Shown: positions 11,460-22,600 of the stretch, piece by piece
How positions within the stretch are numbered: position 1 is the first letter of the stretch
Layout of the letters: each line of letters starts with the position of its first letter
Source of the DNA: Diospyros lotus
Lineage: Eukaryota; Streptophyta; Magnoliopsida; Ericales; Ebenaceae
Length of the DNA stretch: 64,000 nt
Assembly (NCBI RefSeq): GCF_014633365.1
Contig: NC_068344.1
Location: forward strand, 35,276,670-35,340,669
Direction of reading: 5' to 3'
Notes under the pieces: model-generated
Told to the model about the DNA's origin: nothing
The model's database searches: none
What the model saw: only the letters and a program-made list of their open reading frames with translations
Program-made: the position numbers and the translations under genes

Positions 11460-12405
11460 AAAGTATTGACCGACGCTAAAATGGGTTTTAATGTTATCCG
11501 ATTGCTAGCGGATAGTGGACCTAAAAAGTAATGAGGGGGAATTGAGACATAGGTGCCGGTGATACGGGATCTTCAGTCTAGCACGAAAAAAGGTGATCGG
11601 AATGGTATTAGACTACATACTCAGTATCAACAAACTAGGACCACCACGGTGTGAGGTGAATTCAGTCTTGCTACATAAATAGTTTCTAGACTCAACCTTA
11701 TATTGAATTATGGGCATTCATTTATTATATTCATGTGATGAATATATATATTTCTTAAATATTTAACTTATGTTTAATATGTGTTTGTAACTTTCATTGT
11801 ATATATCTTATGCACGTAAAATTTTTCATTTTATTCGCCCCACCATTCTTGTATTTTGCCAATTTTGATAAAAAAAAATAATACAAATTATAAGAAATTT
11901 GAGTAGAATTTATTATGCGATGTCGCCTTTATGTCGAAATTCAGGGCCCACATCTTGATGGCATTGGCATATGCCATTGGCAGCTGTCGGCGTTGCTAAA
12001 GCAAAGATTGACTTGATAAAAATGAAGTCTTGGTCTTCTGGTTCATGAGTTTCTGACATTATTGATTTTTGTCTTTTGGTTTGATTGGCAGAGGGTCCCG
12101 TATGCTTCCCATTTTTTGGTTTGATTGGCATTTTTATGCTCATTATTTTGATATTTTGCTCCATTTATGTGCAATGATTTGTGCTTAGATTTTCTTACTA
12201 TCTCATTGAACATTGCATTTGAATTTAAACCTGCTACCTGATGTTGTAATTGCCTACCTCTATCTGCAACATCTTTGGATTTGGAATTTTGTGTATGTTT
12301 TGGTTTCTTCCTTGTATGTAACAAGAATTTATGTTATTCAATTTCATGTCTTTGTGGTAAAAATTAAAATATTTGATAAATAATGTAAAATCCTGGTTTA
12401 TGTAG
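11460..12405 (+). repeat. Recurrent upstream module (leader module plus intron)
   Basis: About 11560-11925 matches 31920-32230. About 11935-12045 ('ggcccacatc', 'cagctgtcggcgttgctaaa', 'aatgaagtcttggtc') recurs at 27340-27430, in pieces at 32340-32390 plus 33505-33545, and partly at 14225-14273 plus 21594-21620. In front of NLR1 the same module runs directly into the NLR leader; here it continues as the intron-like DNA of the captured gene fragment. It therefore looks like the ancestral promoter-leader region shared by the duplicated units. Confidence 0.6.
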
Positions 12406-12914
12406 TTATTAAAGTCTAAAATTGCTTCAATGTTTTACGCAAGCCTTGCTATAGAGGAAGAGGATATATTTGTTTTAGATGGTGCAAAAACTGATATATC
12501 TCGCCTTCAGGTTTGGTTTATCCTCCCTTATGTTTGTCCTATTTTCTAGTTTAAGCATATACTTCTACTCTTATGTTAGATTCAATCTATACTTGATTAC
12601 AGTGAACTGCAAAGTAGGCCTCAAATTTCTTCGTTAATTGTTTAGTTTGGCACACGAGCAGATCTAAGAGGACAGGCACGGGCTCTAGCCCGTGTCAGTC
12701 TCAGCCCTCCCAACAAATTTATCTTAAAATTTGGATCATTTAAGAGGGGAGGGGTCTATAATAAATGATGAATCTGAGACCAGTCCTCCCCAGATTCATC
12801 TTTAAATCCGCCTCTGATTTGGCAGGTCATTTTTGGCTCCATTACAATGGCAAATCAAGACCCTTCATATCCGGTAGATAGTGCACGCTTGCTTTTACTG
12901 AAAAGGAAAAATCG
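12406..12914 (+). pseudogene. Captured two-exon gene fragment, copy 1 (unidentified protein)
   Basis: Exon a (12406-12510) and exon b (12826-12914) have proper AG acceptors and GT donors and join in frame. Exon a reads LLKSKIASMFYASLAIEEED then IFVLDGAKTDISRLQ. Exon b reads VIFGSITMANQDPSYPVDSA then RLLLLKRKNR. I do not recognise the family. The same pair recurs, more damaged, at 23036-23420 and 33925-34255. No start, stop or further exons of a full gene are visible, so this is a gene piece duplicated along with the NLR units. The intron holds a hAT MITE. The extra frame at 12847-13195 runs past the donor into T-rich intron and is not real. Confidence 0.65.
12653..12816. mobile_element. hAT-type MITE with 8-bp target duplication
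   Basis: 164 bp. The ends are imperfect inverted repeats: CACGAGCAGATCTAA on the left and the reverse complement of CAGAGGCGGATTTAA on the right. Flanks 12645-12652 (gtttggca) and 12817-12824 (atttggca) are an 8-bp duplication with one mismatch. The two other copies of this intron (near 23270 and 34185) lack the element. The right flank ends just at the acceptor AG of exon b. Confidence 0.75.
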
Positions 12915-14273
12915 GTGTGTTAATTTTTTCTGCCCCCACCTTATGACAATAACCTTTACATATCCTCAATCGTTAGTCATTCCCCTTTATGGGTCCCATT
13001 TTGCTTATCATTTTTTACTTTCCTTTATGTACAATGCAATATTTTACTCATTGCTTTTATCTCTATTTGTATCCCAATTTGCAGATTTACTATTTTCACT
13101 TTGTACAATGCATATTTTACTTTTTTTTCTATAGCCATCTATCATTTGGCATGGATGATGTCATAAATGCTATTTTTGTCAACAAAAGACATTAATATAT
13201 CTTTTAGAAAGACTAGAGAGGTATTTTCAGCTACCTAGTTGATTAACTCCAAAAATAATATAATTGATTAACTAAAATAATATACTATTATAATTGTGAC
13301 TCAAAATTCATAATTCTACAAATAAACTCTTAATTAATCATAATTAAGATATTAAATTTGATTTTAACTGAAATTTATCTCATTTGGAGGAATATGTTCA
13401 TTAATCATCTTTTGATCATGAAATTATTTTTTGTATATAAATAGATATCTAATATTTTAGAATTAATTGCACCAATATCACTTTTATTGTAATAATATTT
13501 ATTTAGTAATATATTTTTCTTATAATTTTTTTAATTTGAGTTTTTTTTCGTAAAATTTTGTATTTATATGTGTAATTAATGATTTGATTATGATTTATGT
13601 TCAATCTAATTTAGTAACAAACTGATAACAAAGCTGTTAAATTAAATCATCAATATTTGACAAATCTCAGTTGTTGGGTGGAGAAGAGTGCCTAAACTGA
13701 TCATAATATCTATCTGGCTGTGACTTTGATCAACATATAGATCATATTGGCGTCAGAAATGATTTTATGAAACTGCCGCAGATGCAACCCAAACACCACA
13801 ACTGACGCAGATACATTTGAGTGATGAATGAAGGTAGCGAGGCCTGATCTACGTACTAGTACTCGTAATCGCTATCCATCACAACTGGAAAAGGCAAACA
13901 CCGCCTTGGCAGCTGCTTAGTTTACCTTCCTTACCTCCTCCCTCTCTCTAGCCTCGCTTGAGTATACAATATTAGTAAGTAGCCACAACGTTTGACAAAT
14001 CTCCCCCCTAAGCACAATAACCCTATCACGTTGATTGTACAGTTCTCTTGATTTTTCTTCCATCTTTTGTTGCCTCTCTTCCAAGTTTGTCAATCCATGC
14101 TATTACGGGCCTCTTGCCTATACAATAGCCTTACTACTGAACTTGTGAGGAAATCATTTATATAAATTCTGTCTGATCGGACAAGGTGCTGAGAAGATGA
14201 TGCAGGAGCTTGAGAAGATAATTGATGGCATTTGCCACTAGCAGCTTTCGGCATTGCTAAAGCGAAGATTGCG
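12915..14273. other. Intron-like and intergenic DNA of the duplicated unit
   Basis: About 13060-13250 matches 26985-27185 (ttttcactttgtacaatgca; atttggcatggatgatgtca), so both belong to the same duplicated unit. 13250-13680 is AT-rich with nothing recognisable. 13680-14220 is less AT-rich but has no clear frame. 14225-14273 begins another copy of the leader module, which is cut by the Gypsy element at 14274. Confidence 0.45.
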
Positions 14274-14694
14274 TGTGATGCCGGTGTGAAAAAATATATC
14301 AAAATAAATTTTTAAAAAATTAAATTTTAATGGTCGAAATTTAATTTTTATGAAAATGCAAAAATAATAATGTTTTGTTAAAAAAAACTCAAATAAGTTA
14401 CTAAAATTTATATTAAGAAAAATTTCATTATAAACTCTAAATTTTAGACATATTTATAGTGTTTGACTAATTTAAATCTATTTAATATTTATAAATAAAA
14501 TATAACTAGAATCCTAATAAAAATAAATCCTAATTAAAATTCAACTAGAATATTAAAAATAAAACCCTAATCAAATATGAAATAGAATTCTAAAATATAT
14601 GAAGTATTAAAATACTGTTTGCTACTGTTCCGACGCTACTGTTTTGGTTTGGTTGAGTTAGCCTTGTGTCGAGTCTTGATTGATGACTGCATCA
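14274..14694 (-). repeat. 3' LTR of the Gypsy element
   Basis: About 420 bp, TG...CA on the plus strand. It matches 16336-16738 and 17048-17382 plus 21410-21593 through 'ggtgtgaaaaaa', 'tatttatagtgtttg', and 'aaaaccctaatcaaat'. It is shorter than the split copy because of small internal deletions. The AGTGGGGATGAA polypurine tract (minus strand) abuts it at 14695-14706. Confidence 0.75.
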
Positions 14695-14821
14695 TTCATC
14701 CCCACTTGAGAAAAAATTCGATCTTGAATTTTGATCCGGGTAGGACAAATCCACGTCTGACAAGTACAAAGAGAGATTAGCCACATTGAATGTTTGGAAA
14801 TACCCATATGATTAGGCAAAT

Positions 14822-15079
14822 CTACGACATAAGCATCATCATTGATCTTCTTTTTAATTTTGTAAGGACCGTACTTTTATGACTTGAGCTTATTCTACTT
14901 TCCCGCTGGAATCCTTCATTTTTCAAAAATATCATGACTTCATCTCCAACCTCAAATACCTTGTGCTTCCTATTCTTGTCAGTTGTCGCCTTGTACTTCT
15001 TATTTGTGCAACTTTTGTTTGGCATCTTCCTGAACCACTTGAACTTTTCTGCTAAGGGAACATGAGCAAAGACATTCAT
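14822..15079 (-). pseudogene. Gypsy integrase C-terminal fragment
   Basis: The frame carries the plant Ty3/Gypsy integrase tail: KHKVFEVGDEVMIFLKNEGF, normally followed by a '[19 protein letters not shown]' block. That block is recognisable as damaged, frameshifted text here (ending near 14822). Upstream, an HVPLAEKF..FRK-like segment fits the end of the integrase core. The catalytic DDE residues are not present. It lies just inside the 3' LTR, where integrase should be in this family. Confidence 0.65.
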
Positions 15080-15214
15080 CCTCTTCTTAGCCCTATCTTC
15101 GTTAGCATGGGTCCAACCATCGTTATGCTTGTTTCCCTCTGCCTCTACTGTTTTATTACTGTTAGATTGAGGACGTTGAACATTTCATCTTGAGTGTTTC
15201 TCTAATATGGTAGA

Positions 15215-16158
15215 TCATATCACATGTCTTTCTCCTCTCATCTGTTTTCTTGATTTTGACTTCTCAATAGTTTCCAAATTCATCCATAGATTTTTCTTGC
15301 CTGGAGAAGCATTCTTTTGCAACTGTTTTGAATAGAGGCTTATTCCATGACTACCAACAGTCTCTCCATCATTTAAAATATTGATGCTTGTATCCTCCTT
15401 TGGTCTAAGCACTTGATCAGCTATATAGTGACAGTTGCTACAACATTCTTAGTTTCGAAATTTAATTTCAGATTAATACCAAAAGTAGTTGCACTGCTCG
15501 AGTTAACTAGAATGAGAGATCCAACACCTATATCCACAAAGAGACCCATGTGACCATCTTGTTTTTGCAATCGTAAAGGTGAATATGTTCTTATTGCCTT
15601 CGATTCAACCATACTAGAGCCTGAATAAACTGTAGGGAGATCTGCTACCATGGCCTCCATCTCCTTTACAATTGCAAGCTGAGATCAGAAGAAACATCAC
15701 CATTCTTTGATTGCGAAATAATGCCTGAGCCCTTAGGACTAGAATACCCCAAAATAATGCCTGAGCCCTCAGGACTAGAATACCCCAGTATGAGTCAACA
15801 ACCTTGGAGTTTTCATCATGTTAGCAACATAAACTAAATCTAAGTTTGCAAATGTTGAGGTTGGTGGGATAACATAATGTTTGAGATCAAGTTCCAAACT
15901 CACCAAAAAGTCATTCTTTGGTTTATACTCATCGTTTCCCCAATGATTGTGTTGTTGCACATTCCTTTTAACCCATTTACCATTAGGGTTGGCTATCATA
16001 CAACCAAGATCATCCTCATAGTCGCTATCACCCATCATTGGTCTTCTAGGACTAACGAGGACATGATTAATGATTGGTCTTTCCGGTTTAACGTAGCTGA
16101 CTTGATTCACACCATTAGTTTGGTTCCGATTATCTTTAACTCTTTGTAAAATGCCCAA
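15215..16158 (-). pseudogene. Gypsy gag/protease remnants
   Basis: Broken minus-strand frames at 15775-16158, 15421-15660 and 15215-15412. The first begins GILQRVKDNRNQTNGVNQ and continues with an arginine/proline-rich stretch and a DSDYEDD acidic patch. This layout is common in Gypsy gag leaders, and the same start is repeated at 16671-16904. I see no CCHC zinc knuckle or DSG protease motif, so the assignment rests on position and on the shared leader. Confidence 0.45.
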
Positions 16159-16314
16159 TTGGTTGTGGATTCACTCCAATTGTTGCTGCATTGTACGAGT
16201 TATTTCTCGTTGTTCTTCAATTGCTCTCCAAACTGCGAGCAACTCTCAATCACCGTCATGAGGTTAGTTGCTACCGCTACTTTCAAGTTTGGCCATCTAA
16301 TTGGTTGATGAATC

Positions 16315-16326
16315 GCTCTGATACTA
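16315..16326 (-). other. Primer-binding site, first copy (one mismatch)
   Basis: The reverse complement is TAGTATCAGAGC, one base from TGGTATCAGAGC, the initiator tRNA-Met primer-binding site of many plant LTR elements. It lies about 10 bp from an LTR end (16336). Confidence 0.7.
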
Positions 16327-17027
16327 CCTGACGCAGTGTGTAACGTGGGTGTGAAAAAAACATACCAAAATAAATTATTGAAAGAACAAACTTCAATGGT
16401 TGAATCTTGGGTTTCAAGAAAACGCAAAAACAAGACTGTTTTACTAAGAAAACCCAAATAGATTGCTGAAATATGTATTGAGAAAAACTTTATTATAAAC
16501 TCTCTATTCTAGGCATATTTATAGTGTTTGACTAATTCAAATCCATTTAATATTTATAAATAAAATTTAACTAGAATCCTAATAGAAATAAATCCTAAGT
16601 AAAAGTCAATTAGAATCCGAATAGAAATAAATTCTAAATAAAATTCAACTAGAATTCTAAAAATAAAACCCTAATCAAATATAAAATAAAATCCTAAATC
16701 AAGTAAAAACAAGAAATATAATCCTAAATCAAGTAGGCTATCATCCATCATTGGTCTTCTAGGATTAACGAGGACAGGATTAATGGTTGGTCTTCCCGGT
16801 TTAACATAGCCGGCTTGATTCACGCCATTAGTCCAGTTCCGATTATCTTTAACTCTTTGTAAAATGCCCAATCGGTTGCTGATTCGCTCCAATTGTTGCT
16901 GCATTATACGAGTTATTTATCGTTGTTCTTCGATTGCTCTCCAAATCGCAGGCAGCTCTCGATCACTGTCATGAGACTAGTTGCTACCATTACTTTCAAG
17001 ATTGACCATCTAATTGGTTGATGAATC

Positions 17028-17039
17028 GCTCTGATACCA
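17028..17039 (-). other. Primer-binding site, second copy (perfect)
   Basis: The reverse complement is TGGTATCAGAGC, a perfect match to the 3' end of initiator tRNA-Met. It lies next to the LTR beginning at 17048. It fixes the element's orientation as minus and marks the original 5' LTR side. Confidence 0.8.
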
Positions 17040-19957
17040 CCTGACGTAGTGTGTGATGTGGGTGTGAAAAAAATATACTAAAATAAACTCTTGAAAGAAC
17101 AAACTTCAATGGTCGAAACTTGGGTTTCAAGAAGATGCAAAAACAAGACTGTATTACTAAAAAAATCCAAATAGATTGTTGAAATTTGTATTGAGAAAAA
17201 CTTTATTATAAACTCTAGATTTTAGGTATATTTATAGTGTTTGGCTAATTCAAATTCATTTAATATTTATAAATAAAATTTAATTAGAATCCTAATAGAA
17301 ATAAATTCTAAGTAAAAGTCAACTAGAATCCGAATAGAAATAAATCCTAAGTAAAATTCAACTAGCATTCTAAAATTAAAATTGTAACACCCCGCTTTCT
17401 CGGGCAAGTCATAAACTAGGATAATTTTGGAACAATAATTTTTTTCTTTCGATACTAATTCTAAATCACATCATTCTTTGCATTCATCCCAGAATTTCCA
17501 ATCATTTTATCTCAAGAGAGAGAATCATCATATACATCAAATGCGGAAGCTAGAATCAAACCTGACATCTTACCTTAATATTAAATCATAAATAAACTCT
17601 TACATTCTCCTTAACCATAAATAGGTTATACATGACTGGTTCTCCAACTTAATTCCCAATACAAGGTTATTCATCAATGACTTAAAACATCACATAAGTT
17701 CTCAACTAACATTAACACATAACATAAGTCCTTGACTAACATTAATCCTAAATTAGGTTATACATCATCGTTCCTCAAATATCAATCATAACTCATATCT
17801 TATATCATGGACTTTCAAAACATTCAGATTTCAAAGTAGCAGAACTTAAACACATGGGTTACATTATATACATTCATCTCATTGTTCATTCATCATACAC
17901 TTTACTAAGTGTCATTTCATATCTCATTCTTCCTCATTCCTGCTATAATCTTCATCTGGAACGTTTGAATATTCCAGGGGCAAAACCCAAGTTAAATGAT
18001 GAATCATCTAAGTAAGGGTACAAAATCATTTTCGTGCATATATGCAAAATGTAAAATGTCATCATTCATAATTTCCTTTCATGAATCGACCGTACCTTAT
18101 ACTACCCCCCATTACTATAGCTTCCTATCCATGCTGAGGTCAATGGGTGCAGTGATGCCAGCCTGAACTTATATGCAATGTATGATCAATAACATCATTG
18201 TTAATATCTGCACATTTCATCATCAATACATGTAAATGCAATATACATGATGTATAACATATCAAGTCATGGTAAAATTATTACACCAAATTAGGTTTTG
18301 GGTTGAACCACTTTCAAATCAAGTTTTTTCATAAAACTAAATCCAGTTTGAGAAGTACTACTTACAAACAAAGCCTTTTCATAAACAAAATCCAGTTGAG
18401 AAATACCACTTACCTCATTCGCATCTCATAACATCTTGATTCGCGTGCCAAACTTCTAACGTACTCAATTTGGATCCTCAACACACCCTGACCATTATAT
18501 TCATTCAAGAATCAATTTTTTATTTCTCATAATTTCCTCATAACTTTTCTCTATTTCTTTCTATTTTTCATCAATAAATCCGAACTAAATATTTTTCAAA
18601 TATTTCTTCATAACCATTCATAAAATAATTTTCCTAATTTACTAAAATTTTTTAGAAAATTTTACTTATTATAACTTAGCCTCTCAAGCTGCCTCGATAT
18701 GCATGTCCTGATCTCGAAACGCATGTTTGACCTCAATTATTGCATAGAACATCAATTTTGTGCGCCACCTTGATTTTTGTGCATTATCTCAATTTTCGTG
18801 CACTGCCTCAAAACCGAATAGTTTTTTGATGTCAAAATCTTTGAAATATTAATACATCTTTATTTTCTATTTCTCTAGAATTTTTGAGAGCTTCCTCATA
18901 TTTTTCTCCTATTTTTCTTATTTTCTGCCTTTTCTTTTCTTATTTTTTTCTTTTTCTTTTTCTTTTCTCTTTCTACTATTCATCTTCTTCCTCCTTCCTT
19001 CCTCTGTTGGAAAATATTAGAAAGCCTGACGGGTTTACCGAAAGAGGGAAAAAAGACAATTTTGCCTCCACGCCCTGTTTTCTCCCTCCCCTCCCATGGA
19101 TTGCAATCGCCCTGCTTCTCTTCTCTCCCCTCCCATGGCCGCTGCCCTAGCCTCGCTATTGCGCCTCCGTCGCCTCATTGCCCTCTCCTTCGTCACCTCG
19201 CTACCATCGCCGCCTCGCCTCGCTCGATCGTTGCTGCATCTTCAGCGACGATCGGCGAGGCGAGGCGACGGAGGTGCAGCGGCAAGGCAAGGCGAGGGTG
19301 GTGGCGAGGCTAGGCAACGTCCATGGGAGGGGAGAGGAGAGAAGTAGGGGCGAGGGTAGTGGCCCACTTTGCAAATTTGCAAAGTGGGTGGGGGCAATTT
19401 TGACTTTTTGCCCCCTTTTTGTAAATCTATTTGTGACCCTCTCTAGCTTTGTAGTGGAGCTCTTCTCTATTTCTTCTTCTTCATGTGAACCAGTGCCTAC
19501 GCCGGCCACCTACAACGCACAACTGCTGCCTTCCAGCCTTACCGCAATCTATACGCACGCATGCAAGGCTATGGCCTGCATCACAGGCCACCGCGGCAAT
19601 GCCAACCGTTTCCTGTGCGCACAACAACATCGCTGTTGTTCGTCCCCCGCCTCCAGGCGCCACCTCACGCCACCGTGCTACCTCAGCCGGCCTCCGCTAT
19701 CGTTGCCCAGCTCCCCGCATTTCTTCTCGCCCAGCCACTGCTCGAGCTTGTTGCTCATAGGTGCCGCATCTGCCATGGTAGCTTGTGGCTATGGTCCCGA
19801 GCGATGCCATCTCTGCCTACTTTCCCCCTTTCGATCTATCACACCCGGCTCTGCTCCCTGATCTCTCGCGATCTCTCTCTTTGACTCACGCCCAGCCAAA
19901 GCTCTCTCATTGCTCTCACTCTCTCGGCCATTCTGATTGTTGCCATGGTCGAATTCG

Positions 19958-19961
<4 letters not shown>

Positions 19962-20019
<58 letters not shown>
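19962..20019. repeat. Compound microsatellite (CT)n(TA)n
   Basis: About 17 CT units run directly into about 11 TA units, inside the GC-rich part of a family A LTR. The complementary GA run is at 9091-9113 in the + oriented copy. Confidence 0.95.
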
Positions 20020-20728
20020 CGACGAATGCGGCTTGGGCACCACTCCATCTCTCGACAACTCTCTTCCCAACATTCCAATGGCTCCAAAGCTTGCTCCCCA
20101 TGCCTTCCAACATGCTGCAACATGCCTCCACCATGCGCAGAGACAACCACCTCGAATCCCTCCACGTGCATGCACATATATAATACATATATATATTATA
20201 CTAATAAAATTATAAAAAATAAATATTTAATCCCCATAATTATTCTATATTACACTTGGGAGTTTCTCTAATTGCAAATAGCTCCCCTATTGCTCAAATT
20301 AATTTGCATAACGATGCTTAAATCCAAAATTAATAACTTCGATAATTACTCGTTAAAACCGATTTCACCCTAATAACCTCATCGGGCCCTTGATTCATCC
20401 TACAACCACCAAATGGTTGATCCTTACGAAAAACTGAAGCCCTTTCAGGAGTCCATTGACTTCCCAGAAGTCCCCTATGACAATTCGGTATTTCAGCCTC
20501 AATCACAGCTACATTCTAGCTGTACCGAAAATTGTCTCAATTCCAATTTCTTTTAATTCGATAAATCCTATCTTGGAACGCTTATCGAGATCATATCATT
20601 TTTCATAGTTAATTGTACTCTGGGGCATTCGCTACAGTCGATTAGGAGATTTATTTTGCTATCAAGCCAATTTTTTGGAATTCTAATCTCACTTAAATTA
20701 CGTGGCAACTTGATGTCAAAATAGGGTC

Positions 20729-21404
20729 TGTCGACATTCGATTTTAGCCGACCGTGATTCGTTTTGGGATGTGGTGAGTAAGTTTGAAAATGCCAAGAAT
20801 AAGAAAACAAAACTCCCAGATATGAGTGGACATAAGCAATTTTCACGTGGTTCGGGCAGAACGATGCCTACTCCACTATCGCACTCTGATTATTCTTTCA
20901 GAATGACGATATCTGATTATTCTCCCTGCCCCCCTTATGATGTCTCTGACTTCTATTTATAATGAGAGGCCTTTACAATTTGGATAAAATATAGAAATAT
21001 AAAGATGATATAATGGAGGACAAATAGTCCTTATTATCTGCATAAAACTGGGAGTGGGATCCTCATTTCGAGGAGTATGGTCTGTTTCAGATAAAGTAAG
21101 TGGGCCATGCTTCTGGCTGTTTAGCAACTTTGTCATCTATGCGAGTTGCGTGTTTTTAGGCCAGAGAGCTGACTGATCCAGCGAACTGGGGGTTTTATTG
21201 AGAGCTCGTTAGGTCGATTGCTAAGAGCTCGCTAGGAGCTTTACCGAAAGCTTGCAAGGAGCTCGCTTTATGAGTTTCGAATTTCGGTGGTGTATGAGCT
21301 TTCTTTTGACGAAGTTGCCTGGACTTTCTAGACTCCGGGCGATTGAGTCGGCCCATTGGACTGAGTTTGACCCATAAAGAGTGGTGCTGGAAATACATAT
21401 AACA
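20729..21404 (-). mobile_element. Family B solo LTR, reverse orientation
   Basis: 676 bp. The plus-strand start TGTCGACATTC matches the reversed 3' end of the 53420 element (TGTCAACATTT), and the end ...TATAACA matches its TGTT/TGTC start. Flanks gggtc (20724-20728) and aggtc (21405-21409) are a 5-bp duplication with one mismatch. It is a third-level insertion: Gypsy LTR, then family A LTR, then this. Confidence 0.7.
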
Positions 21405-21593
21405 AGGTCAAAAACCCTAATCAAACATAAAATAGAATCTTAAATCAAGTAAAAACATGAAATATAATCTCCTAACACATATGAAATATTAAAATACTAT
21501 TTGCTACTGTTTCAGTGCTACTATTTAGGCGCTACTGTTTTGCTTTGATCGAGTCAATTTTGGGCTGAGTTTTGATTGATGACCGCATCAAAG

Positions 21594-22600
21594 ACTGACT
21601 TGATAAAAGTGAAGTCACATGCTCGATTGCCCTTAGCATGTGACTTGTTTAGTTTTGGAGAATATTTGTCTTTTTTTTTAGTTCGATTTTTGAGTAAATC
21701 AAATGCGGTTGTAAATTTATATAGCGGACACGTGATCAGCTCCAATAAATAAGATATCTTTGTCTTTATTAAAAATTGATCTTCCATCACTCTAAAAAAA
21801 ATATAAAAACTTTATCACTTGTGCCATGAGGTGGGCGACATGTTCCATTTTTGTTTTTTGGTTTGATTGAGAGAGATCACATTCTCTGTCGACGGTAGAG
21901 GGTTGCAGTGGTTATGGAGCGGAAGAAGCTAAAAAAGTATGCTGCCTTTTCTTTTTCTAAACTAATTTCCTCTTTTTTTCTTCACAAAGAAATTAAATTT
22001 TATAGTATATTTACATTACGTGCCCTTCCTCTATCTATATAAAAAAGGCTTTCTGATTCTGAGATAGCTGATCCAGTTGCTTGTTGTATCTTCACAATTC
22101 ACTGCATATGCACTATATATAATGCTATATATAAAAGACTCTTGTCATATTTTCAGTGTGGACAAATACAATCCAGTTTTATTATTTTATTTTTCTTTTA
22201 TTAATAGGAATGATTTTGTGTGGAGAGCTAGCAAGACAATTAACTGGACATGTATACATTACAGGCTTTTAGCCAACAGTATACCATTCAAAAATATTTA
22301 TGTTCTTGGAAATATCTATTTAACATACCAAAAGCTAAAAAGCCTTAATCAGAGGAAATATTCTGAATGTTCCTAAGCAAGCACGTCTGGGGCAATGCAT
22401 TTTAATACACTTTAATGTTTATGAATTGGAAATTGTTTACAACCTAGTGGCAGGTTTTGAGCCCTTAAACACGTTGTGACATGCAATCTAGTGAATTTTT
22501 GCAATAGCGTGACAGACTTTTGTAGTCTAGTGGCGGGCAGCACCTGAACATAATTCTTTTATAATTGGTTGAATTGATTGATGGAATTTGTATGTTCATT
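21594..22600. other. Resumed leader module and unassigned DNA
   Basis: 21594-21620 resumes the interrupted leader module (actgacttgataaaa). After that similarity fades. The frame at 22077-22376 (+), ending in NSIPFKNIYVLGNIYLTYQK, has no recognisable domain and no conserved copy here; I do not call it a gene. Confidence 0.35.

Larger units (their letters stand above)
16028..17382 (-). repeat. Tandem duplication of the Gypsy LTR-PBS-gag leader (713-bp period)
   Basis: The gag-leader, PBS and LTR order at 16028-16738 is repeated at 16741-17382. The distance between the two PBS sites is 713 bp. The inner LTR copy lacks its last part and fuses at about 16738 straight to the second gag leader. 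This fits unequal recombination or template switching during reverse transcription. Confidence 0.7.
17383..21409 (-). mobile_element. Family A LTR (reverse) inserted in the Gypsy 5' LTR
   Basis: Plus-strand start TGTAACACCCCG at 17383. The far end (ttaaattacgtggcaac... at 20695-20728) is the reverse complement of the start at 8265. It splits the Gypsy LTR between 17382 and 21410, with short A-rich sequence on both sides that would fit a 5-bp duplication. A family B LTR (20729-21404) sits within a few bases of its end, and the final TTACA is gone. The GC-rich part (19060-20180) is open in many frames on both strands, as in the copy at 8265, and I treat those frames as noncoding. Confidence 0.65.
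14274..21593 (-). mobile_element. Ty3/Gypsy LTR retrotransposon remnant, minus strand, with nested insertions
   Basis: On the plus strand the layout is 3' LTR (14274-14694), purine tract (ctcccact-type, complement at about 14697-14708), integrase end, protease/gag remnants, PBS, and 5' LTR. The 5' LTR is split: 17048-17382 and 21410-21593. The split is caused by a 4-kb family A LTR. Both outer ends are TG...CA (TGTGATG...GCATCA). The element interrupts the leader module: 'gctaaagcgaagattg' before and 'gactgacttgataaaa' after are contiguous in the other module copies. Most of pol (RT, RNase H, most of IN) is missing, so it could not move by itself. Confidence 0.75.

Noticed and set aside
12847..13195. 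Hydrophobic 95- and 68-residue frames as membrane proteins
   Set aside because: They run from exon b of a captured gene across its splice donor into T-rich intron.
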